Counted from the stretch's first letter, positions 9,719-18,174 are shown. The stretch is 64,000 nt of DNA from CBDHFQ01 sp965262565 (GCA_965262565.1 CBDHFQ010000026.1:186001-250000), one strand, 5' to 3'. Numbers and translations are program-made. The notes: generated from the letters alone by a model not told the origin.

Positions 9719-9779
9719 ACATTTGGATTGAAAAGTGGCGTTAGCTACCTCCTCATGTTATTGTAAATATACAATTTGA

Positions 9780-9789
9780 TGTTCGAACA
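9780..9789. promoter_or_regulatory. 10-bp perfect palindrome between divergent genes
   Basis: TGTTCGAACA lies in the 144-bp divergent spacer between the giant surface protein gene (minus) and the polyprenyl synthase gene (plus). On the minus strand a near-match to the Bacteroidota -7 element, TATATTTA, lies 9 to 16 bases downstream of it, with TTG triplets upstream, so the palindrome falls in the -33/-7 spacer of a possible promoter. It may be a regulator site or chance. Confidence 0.25.
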
Positions 9790-9862
9790 ATGCAATGAGA
9801 ATTGGAATATTAACAATGCTACTTAATTTACTCAGAATAATGTACTACATTCACGCCTAGCT

Positions 9863-10837
9863 ATGAGCAACAAACTTACGGCTATTCAAGCCCCTATTGC
9901 AGAAGAGTTAGTTTATTTTGAGCGATACTTTCGGTCAGCAATGAGAAGTGAAGTGGCACTTCTAAATAGAATAACTGGTTATCTGCTCAAAAGGAAAGGG
10001 AAACAAGTACGACCTATGCTTGTTCTCTTGAGTGCTCAACTTACCGGTGGCATTAATCCTGCCACCTATAGAGCAGCCGCCCTTGTAGAATTGCTTCATA
10101 CTGCTTCTTTAATTCATGATGATGTGGTGGATGAATCTGAGAAAAGAAGAGGATTTTTCTCTATTAATGCACTTTGGAAAAACAAGATTGCAGTACTGGC
10201 AGGGGATTTCTTACTTTCCAGGGGAATGTTGATGGCCCTAGAACACGATGATGTACTCTCCTTGAAAATTATGTCTAAAGCTGTAAAGCTAATGAGTGAA
10301 GGCGAGCTTTTACAAATGGAGAAAGCGCGCCTACTAAATATAGACGAAGCTATTTATGTAGATATTATCCGCCAAAAAACAGCTTCCTTATTCGCTGCAT
10401 GTTGTGAAGTAGGTGCTTCAAGTGCATCTGAAGATCCCCAGATAGCAGAAAGAATGAGGATTTTTGGAGAAAAGATGGGAATCGCCTTTCAAATCAAAGA
10501 TGACTTATTTGATTATGGTACTGATGATGTAGGTAAACCAAGGGCAATTGATATAAAGGAAAAAAAGCTGACGCTACCTCTAATACATGTATTGAACAAA
10601 GCCTCCTGGAGCGAAAGAAGGAAACTCATTAATATAGTCAAGAGACATAACAAAGACCCCAAACGAGTGCAATATCTCATAGACTATGTGTATGATAATG
10701 GAGGGATAGATTATTCCACACAAATTATGCATGAATATGTAAAAGAAGCAGAATCTATTTTGATGGAATTTGAATGGAATCCTGCCAGAGACTCCCTACA
10801 CCAATTAATGGATTACTCCATCAAAAGAAAGAAATAA
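9863..10837 (+). CDS. ispB: Polyprenyl diphosphate synthase (trans-isoprenyl chain elongation)
   Basis: 324 residues, normal for the family. It condenses isopentenyl diphosphate units onto an allylic primer to make the side chain of menaquinone. Both aspartate-rich Mg-binding motifs are present: DDVVD at residues 86-90 (within LIHDDVVDESEKRRG) and DDLFD near 213-217 (IKDDLFDYGTDDVGKPRA). The GKQVRPMLVLL segment near 46 binds substrate. The exact product chain length cannot be read with certainty, so the symbol is by family resemblance. It stands alone on the plus strand, convergent with gldJ; a terminator hairpin begins 4 bases after its stop. Confidence 0.9.
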   Translation: MSNKLTAIQAPIAEELVYFERYFRSAMRSEVALLNRITGYLLKRKGKQVRPMLVLLSAQLTGGINPATYRAAALVELLHTASLIHDDVVDESEKRRGFFSINALWKNKIAVLAGDFLLSRGMLMALEHDDVLSLKIMSKAVKLMSEGELLQMEKARLLNIDEAIYVDIIRQKTASLFAACCEVGASSASEDPQIAERMRIFGEKMGIAFQIKDDLFDYGTDDVGKPRAIDIKEKKLTLPLIHVLNKASWSERRKLINIVKRHNKDPKRVQYLIDYVYDNGGIDYSTQIMHEYVKEAESILMEFEWNPARDSLHQLMDYSIKRKK

Positions 10838-10869
10838 AAAAACCTATGTTCAATGATTGAACATAGGTT
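10834..10869 (-). terminator. Intrinsic terminator of gldJ
   Basis: A perfect inverted repeat AACCTATGTTCAAT / ATTGAACATAGGTT (10841-10854 and 10856-10869) is flanked on the gldJ-distal side by an A run, which on the minus strand reads as a U tract directly after the stem. This suits termination of gldJ transcription. The stem may also stop the convergent polyprenyl synthase transcript, though there is no T tract on the plus side. Confidence 0.85.
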
Positions 10870-10900
10870 GCATATCATTCTACTTAATTTAAAAATGCTA

Positions 10901-12058
10901 TTAGTCTGGGCTACCTACCTTTATCATTGCACAACGAAATCCAATCGTTACACTAGAGGAGTCAGCATCAAAATATCTACGAACTCCAGGTGATAAATAA
11001 TAAGCTACATCATTCCAAGATCCACCTCTTACCACTTTTACATTATCAAAGCCATCATTTCCTTCAGGTGCATATGGATCTGGATTAAATAATAGAGAGT
11101 TATTCGGTTTGTAAGATACATCATCTAACCATTGATCAGGACGAATTTCTGTTTTCCCCTTTCTACGATAGGGGTTAAAATCTTCTACATCCTCAAAAGC
11201 CAGAACACGATAGTTATCCTGAGTCCACTCAGCAACATTTCCCGACATATTATACAAACCAAAATCATTCGGATAAAATTCTTTAACAGGTGCTGGCATC
11301 ATATATCCATCAGACATAGATCTTCCGTCTGCCCCACGCCATCCAGCATAATCACCTCTTCCTCTTTTAAAGTTAGCTCTAAACTGTCCTTTTCTGTTTC
11401 TTAATGCTTTCCCTTCCCACGCATAAATTTCACTTTCCTGTAATCCTCTTGCTGCATACTCCCATTCAGCTTCTGTAGGCAGACGATATGAAGGATATAG
11501 AATAGCATCTTCATCATCTTCACTCAAAAAGTCATTTATGGCTTTTGTTCTCCACTTGCAATATTCATTAGCCTGGTGCCAGGTAATACCTACCACAGGA
11601 TACATATTAAATGCAGGATGGCTGAAATAGGATTCAGCAATGGGATCATTAAATGCTAAGTCTCTCAACCATACAGAAGTATCTGGAAGTAATTCCAGCC
11701 TTCTGGATTCTCCGCCTTCCTGACCTGCCATGAATTCTTTCCAATCTACGTTGGCAACCTCTACTTCATCCAAATAAAAGCTCTGCACAGTAACCTGACG
11801 AATGCGATTATCCATACTGAACTCTACATCTTTCTCTCCTCCCCCCATCATGAATGTGCCACCTGGAATTAATACCAAACCAGGTCCAGGCTCAGCTTCC
11901 TTGAATTTTTTTGGCATATAAGTTTCTTCACTATACTTAATGCCCGTTTTTCCACTTCTCTTGCCGACCTTGTTAATCTTCTTTTTATGATTACAACTTA
12001 ATAGCAATCCACATACTAAAAACCCTGTCAGCAGAACGATAAAGCTTCGCTTTTCCAT
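10901..12058 (-). CDS. gldJ: GldJ-type gliding motility/T9SS lipoprotein (formylglycine-generating-enzyme fold)
   Basis: 385 residues. It has a lipoprotein signal peptide with lipobox LLLSC (Cys22). The body has the FGE-sulfatase/SUMF1 fold: LVLIPGGTFMMGGGE, SFYLDEVEVANVDWKEF, HPAFNMYPVVGITWHQANEY, YRLPTEAEWEYAARG, PNDFGLYNMSGNVAEWT, and a C-terminal VVRGGSWNDVAYYLSPGVRR followed by IGFRCAMI. FEDVEDFNPYRRKG and the C-terminal block agree better with GldJ than with GldK, although the YFSHPAF...WHQAN region is shared by both. It is shorter than flavobacterial GldJ. In T9SS these lipoproteins build the outer-membrane ring and stabilise GldK. The porP-type gene lies upstream; GldL, M and N are not in this window. 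Confidence 0.85.
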   Translation of the reverse strand: MEKRSFIVLLTGFLVCGLLLSCNHKKKINKVGKRSGKTGIKYSEETYMPKKFKEAEPGPGLVLIPGGTFMMGGGEKDVEFSMDNRIRQVTVQSFYLDEVEVANVDWKEFMAGQEGGESRRLELLPDTSVWLRDLAFNDPIAESYFSHPAFNMYPVVGITWHQANEYCKWRTKAINDFLSEDDEDAILYPSYRLPTEAEWEYAARGLQESEIYAWEGKALRNRKGQFRANFKRGRGDYAGWRGADGRSMSDGYMMPAPVKEFYPNDFGLYNMSGNVAEWTQDNYRVLAFEDVEDFNPYRRKGKTEIRPDQWLDDVSYKPNNSLLFNPDPYAPEGNDGFDNVKVVRGGSWNDVAYYLSPGVRRYFDADSSSVTIGFRCAMIKVGSPD

Positions 12059-12141
12059 AAATTTAAATTTGAGGTAATTTTCGTCAATTTAAGCGATAAT
12101 TTGAATGTAAAAATATATCAAATAATTGGTCGACGTGTATT

Positions 12142-12149
12142 CAAATATA
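12142..12149 (-). promoter_or_regulatory. Candidate gldJ promoter -7 element
   Basis: On the minus strand the sequence reads TATATTTG, an exact match to the Bacteroidota -7 consensus TAnnTTTG, 84 bases before the gldJ start. A TTG triplet lies 16 bases upstream (complement of 12166-12168), slightly closer than the usual -33 spacing. It suggests gldJ can be transcribed independently of porP. Confidence 0.45.
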
Positions 12150-12193
12150 CTTCAAAATAATTATTCAATTAATTTATTGTCAACCTTACCTGC

Positions 12194-13213
12194 TTAAAAG
12201 CGTGGGCAAGGCATTTTTCTATGTTTCGTTTTAGATCTTTTATTATACTGCTCAAACTCCATCACAACTGAGAATTCGTGGGAACCTCCTGAGACAGTCT
12301 GAGTCAATTCAGAAATCGTATAATCGTAAGAATAACCAAAACTAAAAGGTCCCGTTTTCACTCCGATCAACCCTATAAGTGCATCCTGATGCCTGTACCA
12401 AAATCCGAATACCATCGGTTCAGCATTAATGTAAAGACCTCCATCCACTTGCGAAAACTCTCCTTGGATTTTCACCAAGAAAGCAGGAGTAATACTCACA
12501 TCCCTTGAACTTCGTCTTCTTTGAGAAAGAGGTATTTTTAATCCCCCTGTCAACGTATATTTTCTAGGCAGCTTAGCATCTACATTCGCGCCAAGGCTAA
12601 GGCCTGTATAAAACTGCTCAACAGGCTCAGTAATATGATGGATAGAAGCTCCTAGCCATAGGAACTCATTAAAATATGCTACTCCGGCATTTACATCAGG
12701 CCTGATAACGGACTCTGATAATCCCCCTGCCAACCCTGGTTCTTGAGTTGGGTTGATAAAGCCTTGCCTAGGATCAATCTGATCTGGAAACCGCAGCCTA
12801 AAAAAATCTATACTGGCTTGAGTAATTCCCGCTGACAACCCCATTCTTAGGGTATTTTTATCATCAATATCAATCTGATAGGCATAATTAAACGTTGCAT
12901 TAAGTTTGGTAAGATTTCCCTCTCCCGCTACATCAGAATTGAAAGCTATACCTAATCCCTGACTTGATCCTAAAAATTGAACTGGTTGATCATAGGCAAA
13001 AGCAAACTGTTTAAAAGAACCAGGAATCTGCACCCACTGAGCACGATAATTAAGTGCTACTCTTGGACCTATTCCAGAACCAGTGAACGCAGGATTCAGC
13101 AATACCAGATTTGAATAGAATTGTGAATATTGAGGGTCTTGTGCGAAACATTTAGGCTTTACATACACAATTAACGTGCACAGAAGCGAGAGATAAATAC
13201 ATATCTTTCTCAT
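12194..13213 (-). CDS. PorP/SprF family T9SS outer-membrane protein
   Basis: 339 residues with a signal peptide (cleaved near KCFAQ) followed by QDPQYSQFYSNLVLLNPAFTG, the hallmark start of the PorP/SprF family. The rest is barrel-like strands: VALNYRAQWVQIPGSFKQFA, LGIAFNSDVAGEGNLTKLN, FSFGYSYDYTISELTQTVSG, SHEFSVVMEF, and a C-terminal CPRF. PorP/SprF proteins sit in the outer membrane and assist secretion or anchoring of particular T9SS clients. The gene is 135 bases upstream of gldJ on the same strand. Because these genomes carry many paralogues, I do not assign porP versus sprF. The giant secreted protein nearby is a plausible client. Confidence 0.9.
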   Translation of the reverse strand: MRKICIYLSLLCTLIVYVKPKCFAQDPQYSQFYSNLVLLNPAFTGSGIGPRVALNYRAQWVQIPGSFKQFAFAYDQPVQFLGSSQGLGIAFNSDVAGEGNLTKLNATFNYAYQIDIDDKNTLRMGLSAGITQASIDFFRLRFPDQIDPRQGFINPTQEPGLAGGLSESVIRPDVNAGVAYFNEFLWLGASIHHITEPVEQFYTGLSLGANVDAKLPRKYTLTGGLKIPLSQRRRSSRDVSITPAFLVKIQGEFSQVDGGLYINAEPMVFGFWYRHQDALIGLIGVKTGPFSFGYSYDYTISELTQTVSGGSHEFSVVMEFEQYNKRSKTKHRKMPCPRF

Positions 13214-13668
13214 GGGTGGTTACTTTTGAAATTCAGTCGATAACCAAAAATGAATTTAATTCTTTTTTGATAAGTGAGATAATACGTTAACCCATATTTA
13301 TTACATATCCTGAAATATGTAAATAATAGTTAAAATAAGCTCTTCGTCTCTGAAAAGATATTTTAACATGAGGGTATGCTACAAAATGAATAGAGCCTGT
13401 TTTATCGCAAAAATATAACAACCTTATTATCGGTTTACCCTATTCTTGATATTATTAAATTCTATTCTTACTAATGAATCGTTATGAAACTAAAATTAGT
13501 TATCAGGAACAAGCTACAAATGTGCATCTTTTAAATAAAATTTATGTCCCTAAATTAATTTAGATCAAGAATTCCTTAGTGAACAATTGTTCAGCAGAAA
13601 ATTTACAATTATTGTGCCTGAAATGAACTTTTCAGTTTATTACATGTCAAACCTTTTGAAAAATTACG
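13214..13668. other. 455-bp divergent intergenic region (porP family / tolC)
   Basis: AT-rich and non-coding as far as I can see. It contains a minus-strand TATTTTTG (13408-13415), an exact TAnnTTTG but without a well-placed TTG and about 195 bases from the PorP-type start; a perfect 14-bp palindrome at 13580-13593; and a short inverted repeat CTGAAA/TTTCAG at 13618-13635. No RNA gene was recognised. Confidence 0.6.
13580..13593. promoter_or_regulatory. Candidate operator: perfect 14-bp palindrome upstream of the efflux genes
   Basis: TGAACAATTGTTCA is a perfect palindrome 75 bases before the tolC-type start. Half-sites of the TGAAC/GTTCA kind are typical of TetR-family repressor operators, which often control efflux operons. 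No regulator gene is adjacent, so the assignment is inference. Confidence 0.45.
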
Positions 13669-15027
13669 GTGAAATCTAACATTACTATGATTCGATTATT
13701 AACGCTAGCTATACTAATTTTTTTAGGTCATTTAACAGTTAATGCGCAGTCCGACAATGTTGCCAGTACCTGGGACCTTAACCGATGTGTGACTCACGCA
13801 CTGGAAACCAACCTTAACTTACAAACTTTCATATTTGACCAAAGAACAAATGAAATCGACCTTCAGCAATCCAGGGAAAGATTACTCCCTTCACTTAGTA
13901 TAGAAAGTAACCTTAATAGGAATATTGGTCGAAGTGAAAACCCTGTTACCTTTGATTTGGTAGAAACAGCCAGTAACTCTCTTAATATGAATGCTTCTGG
14001 TAATTTCACATTATTTCAAGGATTACAGAATCGCTACACTATAGAAAGAAATAGAATTAATCTCAGTAGAGGTGATTATAATATTGAAGATGCGAAAAAC
14101 GACTTGATGCTAAATATTGCCAATGCCTATCTGACTATCTTGATGAATGATGAACTACTTCAGAGTGCAGAACTACAACTCGAGAATACACAAGAACAGA
14201 GAAACAGGACTAAAAAGTTAGTAGACGCAGGGAGTTTAGCTCTAAGTGAATTAGCAGATCTAAATGCTCAGATTGCTACAGAGGAATTAAATGTTACAAA
14301 TTCGAGAAACCAATTAGAACTAGCCTATCTCAATCTTCAAATTATTCTCAATCTAAATACCAGTGACCCGTTTAGAATAGTTAAACCAGATCTATCTAAT
14401 CCTGAAGCTCCTCTACATCCAGCCAACCCAGATGAGATTTATGTATATGCAGAGGGTAATCAACCAGATATTAAAAGTGCAGAACTGGGAATTTTGAGCG
14501 CTGAGAAGGATATACAAATTGCAAAAGGAGGATGGATGCCTTCACTTACTTTATTTGGATTTACTGGCACCCGATTTGTCAGCCTTGATGATATACCAAA
14601 TGACAACCTTGCAAAACAACTTAATGATAATTTTAACTATGGATATGGCCTAAATTTATCTATACCTGTTTACAGTCGCGGTTTGACCAGAGCTAATATT
14701 GATCGAGCAGAAGTATCTAAATTAAGAGCTCAGAATTTACTGGAAATTACCAGACAAAATCTAAGACAAGCTATTGAACAAGCCCATTTAGATGCAGTCA
14801 CTTCGTTTAGCCAATATCAGCAAGCTATCAAACAATTAGATGCACTGGAGTTGGCTCTGGATAACACTCAAAAGCAATTTGAAGTTGGATTAGCTAACTC
14901 CTTAGATTTCTTAATTTCGAAGAACAATCTTGCCAGGGCACAATTTGACTTAATCAGATTCAAATACGATTATATTTTTAAAAGTAAAGTTCTTGAGTTT
15001 TATTCGGGGAATCCTATCTCTTTTTAA
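13669..15027 (+). CDS. TolC family outer-membrane efflux protein
   Basis: 452 residues with a signal peptide ending HLTVNAQ, then SDNVASTWDLNRCVTHALETN, the usual TolC-family opening. Long coiled-coil helices rich in Gln/Asn follow in two copies (ERNRINLSRGDYNIEDAKND; NIDRAEVSKLRAQNLLEITR), with the family signature QFEVGLANSLDFLISKNNLA near the end. It forms the trimeric outer-membrane channel of a tripartite pump. The start used is GTG at 13669; ATG at 13687 (MIRLLTLAILIFLG) gives an equally good signal peptide. The periplasmic adaptor gene follows after 32 bases. No inner-membrane pump gene follows. Confidence 0.92.
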   Translation: MKSNITMIRLLTLAILIFLGHLTVNAQSDNVASTWDLNRCVTHALETNLNLQTFIFDQRTNEIDLQQSRERLLPSLSIESNLNRNIGRSENPVTFDLVETASNSLNMNASGNFTLFQGLQNRYTIERNRINLSRGDYNIEDAKNDLMLNIANAYLTILMNDELLQSAELQLENTQEQRNRTKKLVDAGSLALSELADLNAQIATEELNVTNSRNQLELAYLNLQIILNLNTSDPFRIVKPDLSNPEAPLHPANPDEIYVYAEGNQPDIKSAELGILSAEKDIQIAKGGWMPSLTLFGFTGTRFVSLDDIPNDNLAKQLNDNFNYGYGLNLSIPVYSRGLTRANIDRAEVSKLRAQNLLEITRQNLRQAIEQAHLDAVTSFSQYQQAIKQLDALELALDNTQKQFEVGLANSLDFLISKNNLARAQFDLIRFKYDYIFKSKVLEFYSGNPISF

Positions 15028-15059
15028 TAGATAGACCTTATTTTACAGGAAAAATTTTC

Positions 15060-16436
15060 ATGGCTGTTAATCAACGTGCAAAATCCAGAAAAAGAAGAAG
15101 AATCTTTATTTATTCAACTATTTTACTGGTCATTATCATAGGGATAGCCGGGTGGAGTGCAGGCTGGTTCTCTGGCAATAATCAGATTGTCGTTACAACT
15201 TCTCAATCAGAAGTTCGCAATTTATTTGCAAGAGTAACAGAGTCGGGATCGATTCAACCTACCATAGATGTACCCGTGGCACCAGATGTTTCGGGTGAAG
15301 TGGTAAATATTGCTATTAAGGAAGGAATGAAAGTAAGAAAGGGCGATCTGTTGGTAACTATTCGTTCCGATGACTATATAGCTCGACTAGATCAAAGCAT
15401 GGCCAGTCTCAATCAGGTAGAAGCTTCCCAAATGCAAGCAGAAGCAAATGTAAATCAATTGAAGGCTACTCTTATTCAAGACTCTTTAAATTACGCTCGA
15501 AATCAAGAGCTATTTAATGATAGTATCATCTCTAAACTCGAATACGAAAGGATTGAAACTCAATATAAAGTGTCCCAATCCCAATTAGAGTCAGCCAAAC
15601 AAAACCTGTTAGCCTCCTACTATCAGGTAAAAAATGCTGAAGCCAGCCTAAAACAAGCAAGACAAAATCTGGATAGAACCAATATATATGCGTCAATGGA
15701 CGGAACTATTACCCAACTCAACATTGAACTTGGTCAAAGGGTAGTGGGTACCAGTCAGATGGCAGGAACCGAAATACTGAAGATTGCTGACTTATCCAGT
15801 ATGGAAGTGGTAGTCGAAATAAATGAAAATGATATCGTAAATGTAAATTTAGGAGACTCAGCTATTGTAGAAGTTGATGCCTTCCCTAATAGGGATTTCT
15901 TTGGGAAAGTATCTGAAATCGCTTACTCAGCGGTTCAAAATCAAGCAGGTACTAGTGACCAAGTCACCAATTTCGAAGTAAAGGTGATTATTTCCCCAAA
16001 CTCCTACCAGGAAATAGCTCAAAACAAGGATATACCCTATCAAGAGGAAAGCCCCTTCAGGCCGGGGATGACAGCATTAGTAGAAATTTTCACACAAAAA
16101 GCAGATAGTGTCATCTCAGTCCCTATACAGGCGGTTACTTTAAGCAAAAGCACATTCTCCGCAAATGAAGGGGGAAAAGATAAAGAAACACCTCCAAATC
16201 AGGAACCCACTGAGGTTGTATATATAGTAGAATCGGATACTGTTAGAGAAGTAAAAGTAGAAATTGGAATTAGTGATGATAATTTTATAGAGATTACTAG
16301 TGGACTAGATAGAGGGAAAGAGGTAGTTACAGGTCCTTATAAAGTTCTGACTCAAACTCTAAGAGATGGAATGGATGTTAAAGTAGAAAACCAAACCTTA
16401 GAAAAGGGAGAGTTCTCCCAACGTAAGAGCGAATAA
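15060..16436 (+). CDS. HlyD/MacA-type periplasmic adaptor (membrane fusion protein)
   Basis: 458 residues. A basic N-terminus and a single transmembrane helix (about 16-36) are followed by the lipoyl/barrel-sandwich half VPVAPDVSGEVVNIAIKEGM, a long coiled-coil hairpin (about 110-210, Gln/Ala/Asn rich), the second lipoyl half (NIYASMDGTITQLNIELGQR), a beta-barrel (MEVVVEINENDIVNVNLGDS) and a membrane-proximal domain with FRPGMTALVEI. It resembles adaptors of MacB-type ABC exporters. It is co-transcribed with the TolC-type gene. The ABC ATPase/permease that normally follows is missing here; tRNA-Gln and prs come next. Confidence 0.92.
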   Translation: MAVNQRAKSRKRRRIFIYSTILLVIIIGIAGWSAGWFSGNNQIVVTTSQSEVRNLFARVTESGSIQPTIDVPVAPDVSGEVVNIAIKEGMKVRKGDLLVTIRSDDYIARLDQSMASLNQVEASQMQAEANVNQLKATLIQDSLNYARNQELFNDSIISKLEYERIETQYKVSQSQLESAKQNLLASYYQVKNAEASLKQARQNLDRTNIYASMDGTITQLNIELGQRVVGTSQMAGTEILKIADLSSMEVVVEINENDIVNVNLGDSAIVEVDAFPNRDFFGKVSEIAYSAVQNQAGTSDQVTNFEVKVIISPNSYQEIAQNKDIPYQEESPFRPGMTALVEIFTQKADSVISVPIQAVTLSKSTFSANEGGKDKETPPNQEPTEVVYIVESDTVREVKVEIGISDDNFIEITSGLDRGKEVVTGPYKVLTQTLRDGMDVKVENQTLEKGEFSQRKSE

Positions 16437-16534
16437 TTCCTAAAAATTGGAATTTGCTTTTATCATTATCTGTAATATTGATTAGATATTTCTAAAAATC
16501 AATCCTACTTTTTTCATTTTTAAATCATATTATA

Positions 16535-16542
16535 TAAATTTG
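16535..16542 (+). promoter_or_regulatory. Candidate promoter -7 element for tRNA-Gln (and prs)
   Basis: TAAATTTG is an exact TAnnTTTG match ending 25 bases before the tRNA, a sensible distance for a tRNA promoter. A clear TTG -33 element is not visible, so confidence is moderate. Confidence 0.5.
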
Positions 16543-16567
16543 CATTCCATTTACAAAGGTGTTGCAT

Positions 16568-16639
16568 TGACCCGTAGTATAATTGGCAGTACAGCGGATT
16601 TTGGTTCCGTTAGCGGGGGTTCGAGTCCTCCCGGGTCAA
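16568..16639 (+). tRNA. tRNA-Gln (anticodon UUG)
   Basis: The cloverleaf can be drawn by eye: acceptor stem TGACCCG / CGGGTCA with discriminator A; anticodon stem GCGGA / TCCGT closing the loop TTTTGGT, giving anticodon TTG, which reads CAA and CAG; T-stem GGGGG / CCTCC with loop TTCGAGT. CCA is not encoded. Length is 72 bases. It sits 8 bases upstream of the apparent prs start codon, so tRNA and prs may share a transcript that is processed. Confidence 0.95.
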
Positions 16640-16647
16640 CATAACTT

Positions 16648-17581
16648 ATGTCTCCACAGGTTAAAATATTTCTCAGGAACATCCTCGCAATACCTTGCAG
16701 AAAAAATTTGCGATATTTTTGGTTCCCCTCTTGGACTGTGCGAAGTAACACGGTTCAGTGATGGAGAAATACAAATACAGTATTGCGAATCTATCAGGGG
16801 ATCAGATGTATTTCTTATACAGAGTACTTTTGCTCCAGCTGAAAATTTGATTGAGTTATTTCTCATGATAGATGCTGCCGCCAGAGCCTCCGCTAATCAA
16901 GTGGTAGTAGTAATTCCTTACTATGGATATGCACGACAGGATAGAAAACATAAGTCCAGAGTATCTATGGGAGCAAAGGTTATGGCGAATTTATTAACTG
17001 CTGCTAAAGCTGACAGAATCGTAACGATGGATTTACATGCTGGTCAAATACAAGGATTTTTTGATATCCCTTTAGACCATCTGGATGCTTCTGCCATTTT
17101 TATTCCCTATCTCCAGGATTTGGATCTTGAAAATCTCTGTATCGCTTCTCCAGACATGGGAGGTTCTGAACGCGCAAGGGATTATGCAAGAAGATTGGGA
17201 AATGCAGATTTAGCAGTAATTAATAAACAGCGGATCAAGCCAAATGAAGTAGCTTCCATGGAAGTGATCGGAAACGTTGAAGGGAAAAATGTAGTGTTGG
17301 TTGATGATTTGGTAGATACTGCAGGAACTTTGTGTAAGGCAGCCGAACTCCTTGTTGACAGAGGAGCTCTTTCCGTTAGAGCGGTTGTAACTCATCCAGT
17401 ATTATCAGGATTAGCTTACGATCGAATAGCAGATTCTAGATTAGAAGAAATTGTAGTGACAGATACTATTCCTCTTAAAAGAAAGCTAGATAAAATAAGA
17501 GTCATAAGTATCGCTCCCATTTTTGCCAAGGCATTTAGAAAAATACATAACTTTGAGTCCATTAGTTCACTTTTTATATAA
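16648..17581 (+). CDS. prs: Ribose-phosphate pyrophosphokinase (PRPP synthase), reading frame interrupted near codon 8
   Basis: The protein makes PRPP from ribose 5-phosphate and ATP for nucleotide, His and Trp synthesis. Motifs: FSDGEIQIQ, PYYGYARQDRKH, MDLHAGQIQGFFDIP, and the PRPP loop VVLVDDLVDTAG. The main frame from 16673 begins SGTSSQYLAEKI, but it has no usable start before it: upstream in that frame lies only the tRNA gene. The expected start ATG (16648) encodes MSPQVKIF in another frame and would hit a stop at 16759. Joining MSPQVKIF to SGTSSQYLAEK requires skipping one base at about 16672 (TTT-C-TCA) and gives 310 residues, the normal family length. This is either a one-base sequence error, a real mutation, or a +1 recoding site. 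rplY follows 11 bases downstream. Confidence 0.85.
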
Positions 17582-17592
17582 TCTTAATAGAG

Positions 17593-18174
17593 ATGAAAAC
17601 TACTTCGCTAAAAGCGAAAAAAAGAGAAGAGTTGGGTAAAAGATATACCAAAGTAATGCGTAGACAAGGTATTGTTCCAGCTGTAGTGTATGGAGAAGGA
17701 AGTGCTGATCACATTGCTGTGAACACAAGAGATTTAAAAACTTCCGTTTTTACTTCTGATACATACATAGTTAATCTTGATATTGAAGGAGAAAAAGTTG
17801 ATACAATTATCCGGGAAATTCAGTTTCATCCGGTAAAAGACTCTATTGAGCATATTGACTTTATGAAGGTTAGCAATGATAAACCAGTGATTCTTACGCT
17901 ACCTGTAAATATGGTAGGTACTCCCAAAGGGGTTACCGTAGGTGGAAGATTAATCACCAAGTTACGTAAAATCAAGGTGAGAGGTGTTCCTTCACAGTTA
18001 CCATCCACGATTAATATTGACGTTTCTGACCTTGAGCTGGGAGGAACAATTAAGATAAAAGATGCAAATATCACGGGTATTGATATTGTTACTCCAGAAT
18101 CTACCGCAGTAGCAAGTGTCGAAATACCAAGAAGTTTGAGAAGTGCAAGTGCCGCAGCTCAAAAAGAAGCATAA
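17593..18174 (+). CDS. rplY: Large-subunit ribosomal protein bL25 (Ctc form)
   Basis: 193 residues: an N-terminal L25 domain (KREELGKRYTKVMRRQGIVP; AVVYGEG) that binds 5S rRNA, and the C-terminal TL5/Ctc beta domain (LPVNMVGTPKGVTVGGRL; LELGGTIKIKDANITGI). The two-domain length matches Ctc-type proteins. It follows prs by 11 bases and precedes pth, the common Bacteroidota order prs-rplY-pth. The C-terminus is Ala/Ser rich. The assignment is secure. Confidence 0.95.
   Translation: MKTTSLKAKKREELGKRYTKVMRRQGIVPAVVYGEGSADHIAVNTRDLKTSVFTSDTYIVNLDIEGEKVDTIIREIQFHPVKDSIEHIDFMKVSNDKPVILTLPVNMVGTPKGVTVGGRLITKLRKIKVRGVPSQLPSTINIDVSDLELGGTIKIKDANITGIDIVTPESTAVASVEIPRSLRSASAAAQKEA

Noticed and set aside
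16551..16866. Minus-strand open frames across tRNA-Gln and the start of prs
   Set aside because: They run antisense to the tRNA and prs and translate to unrecognisable sequence.
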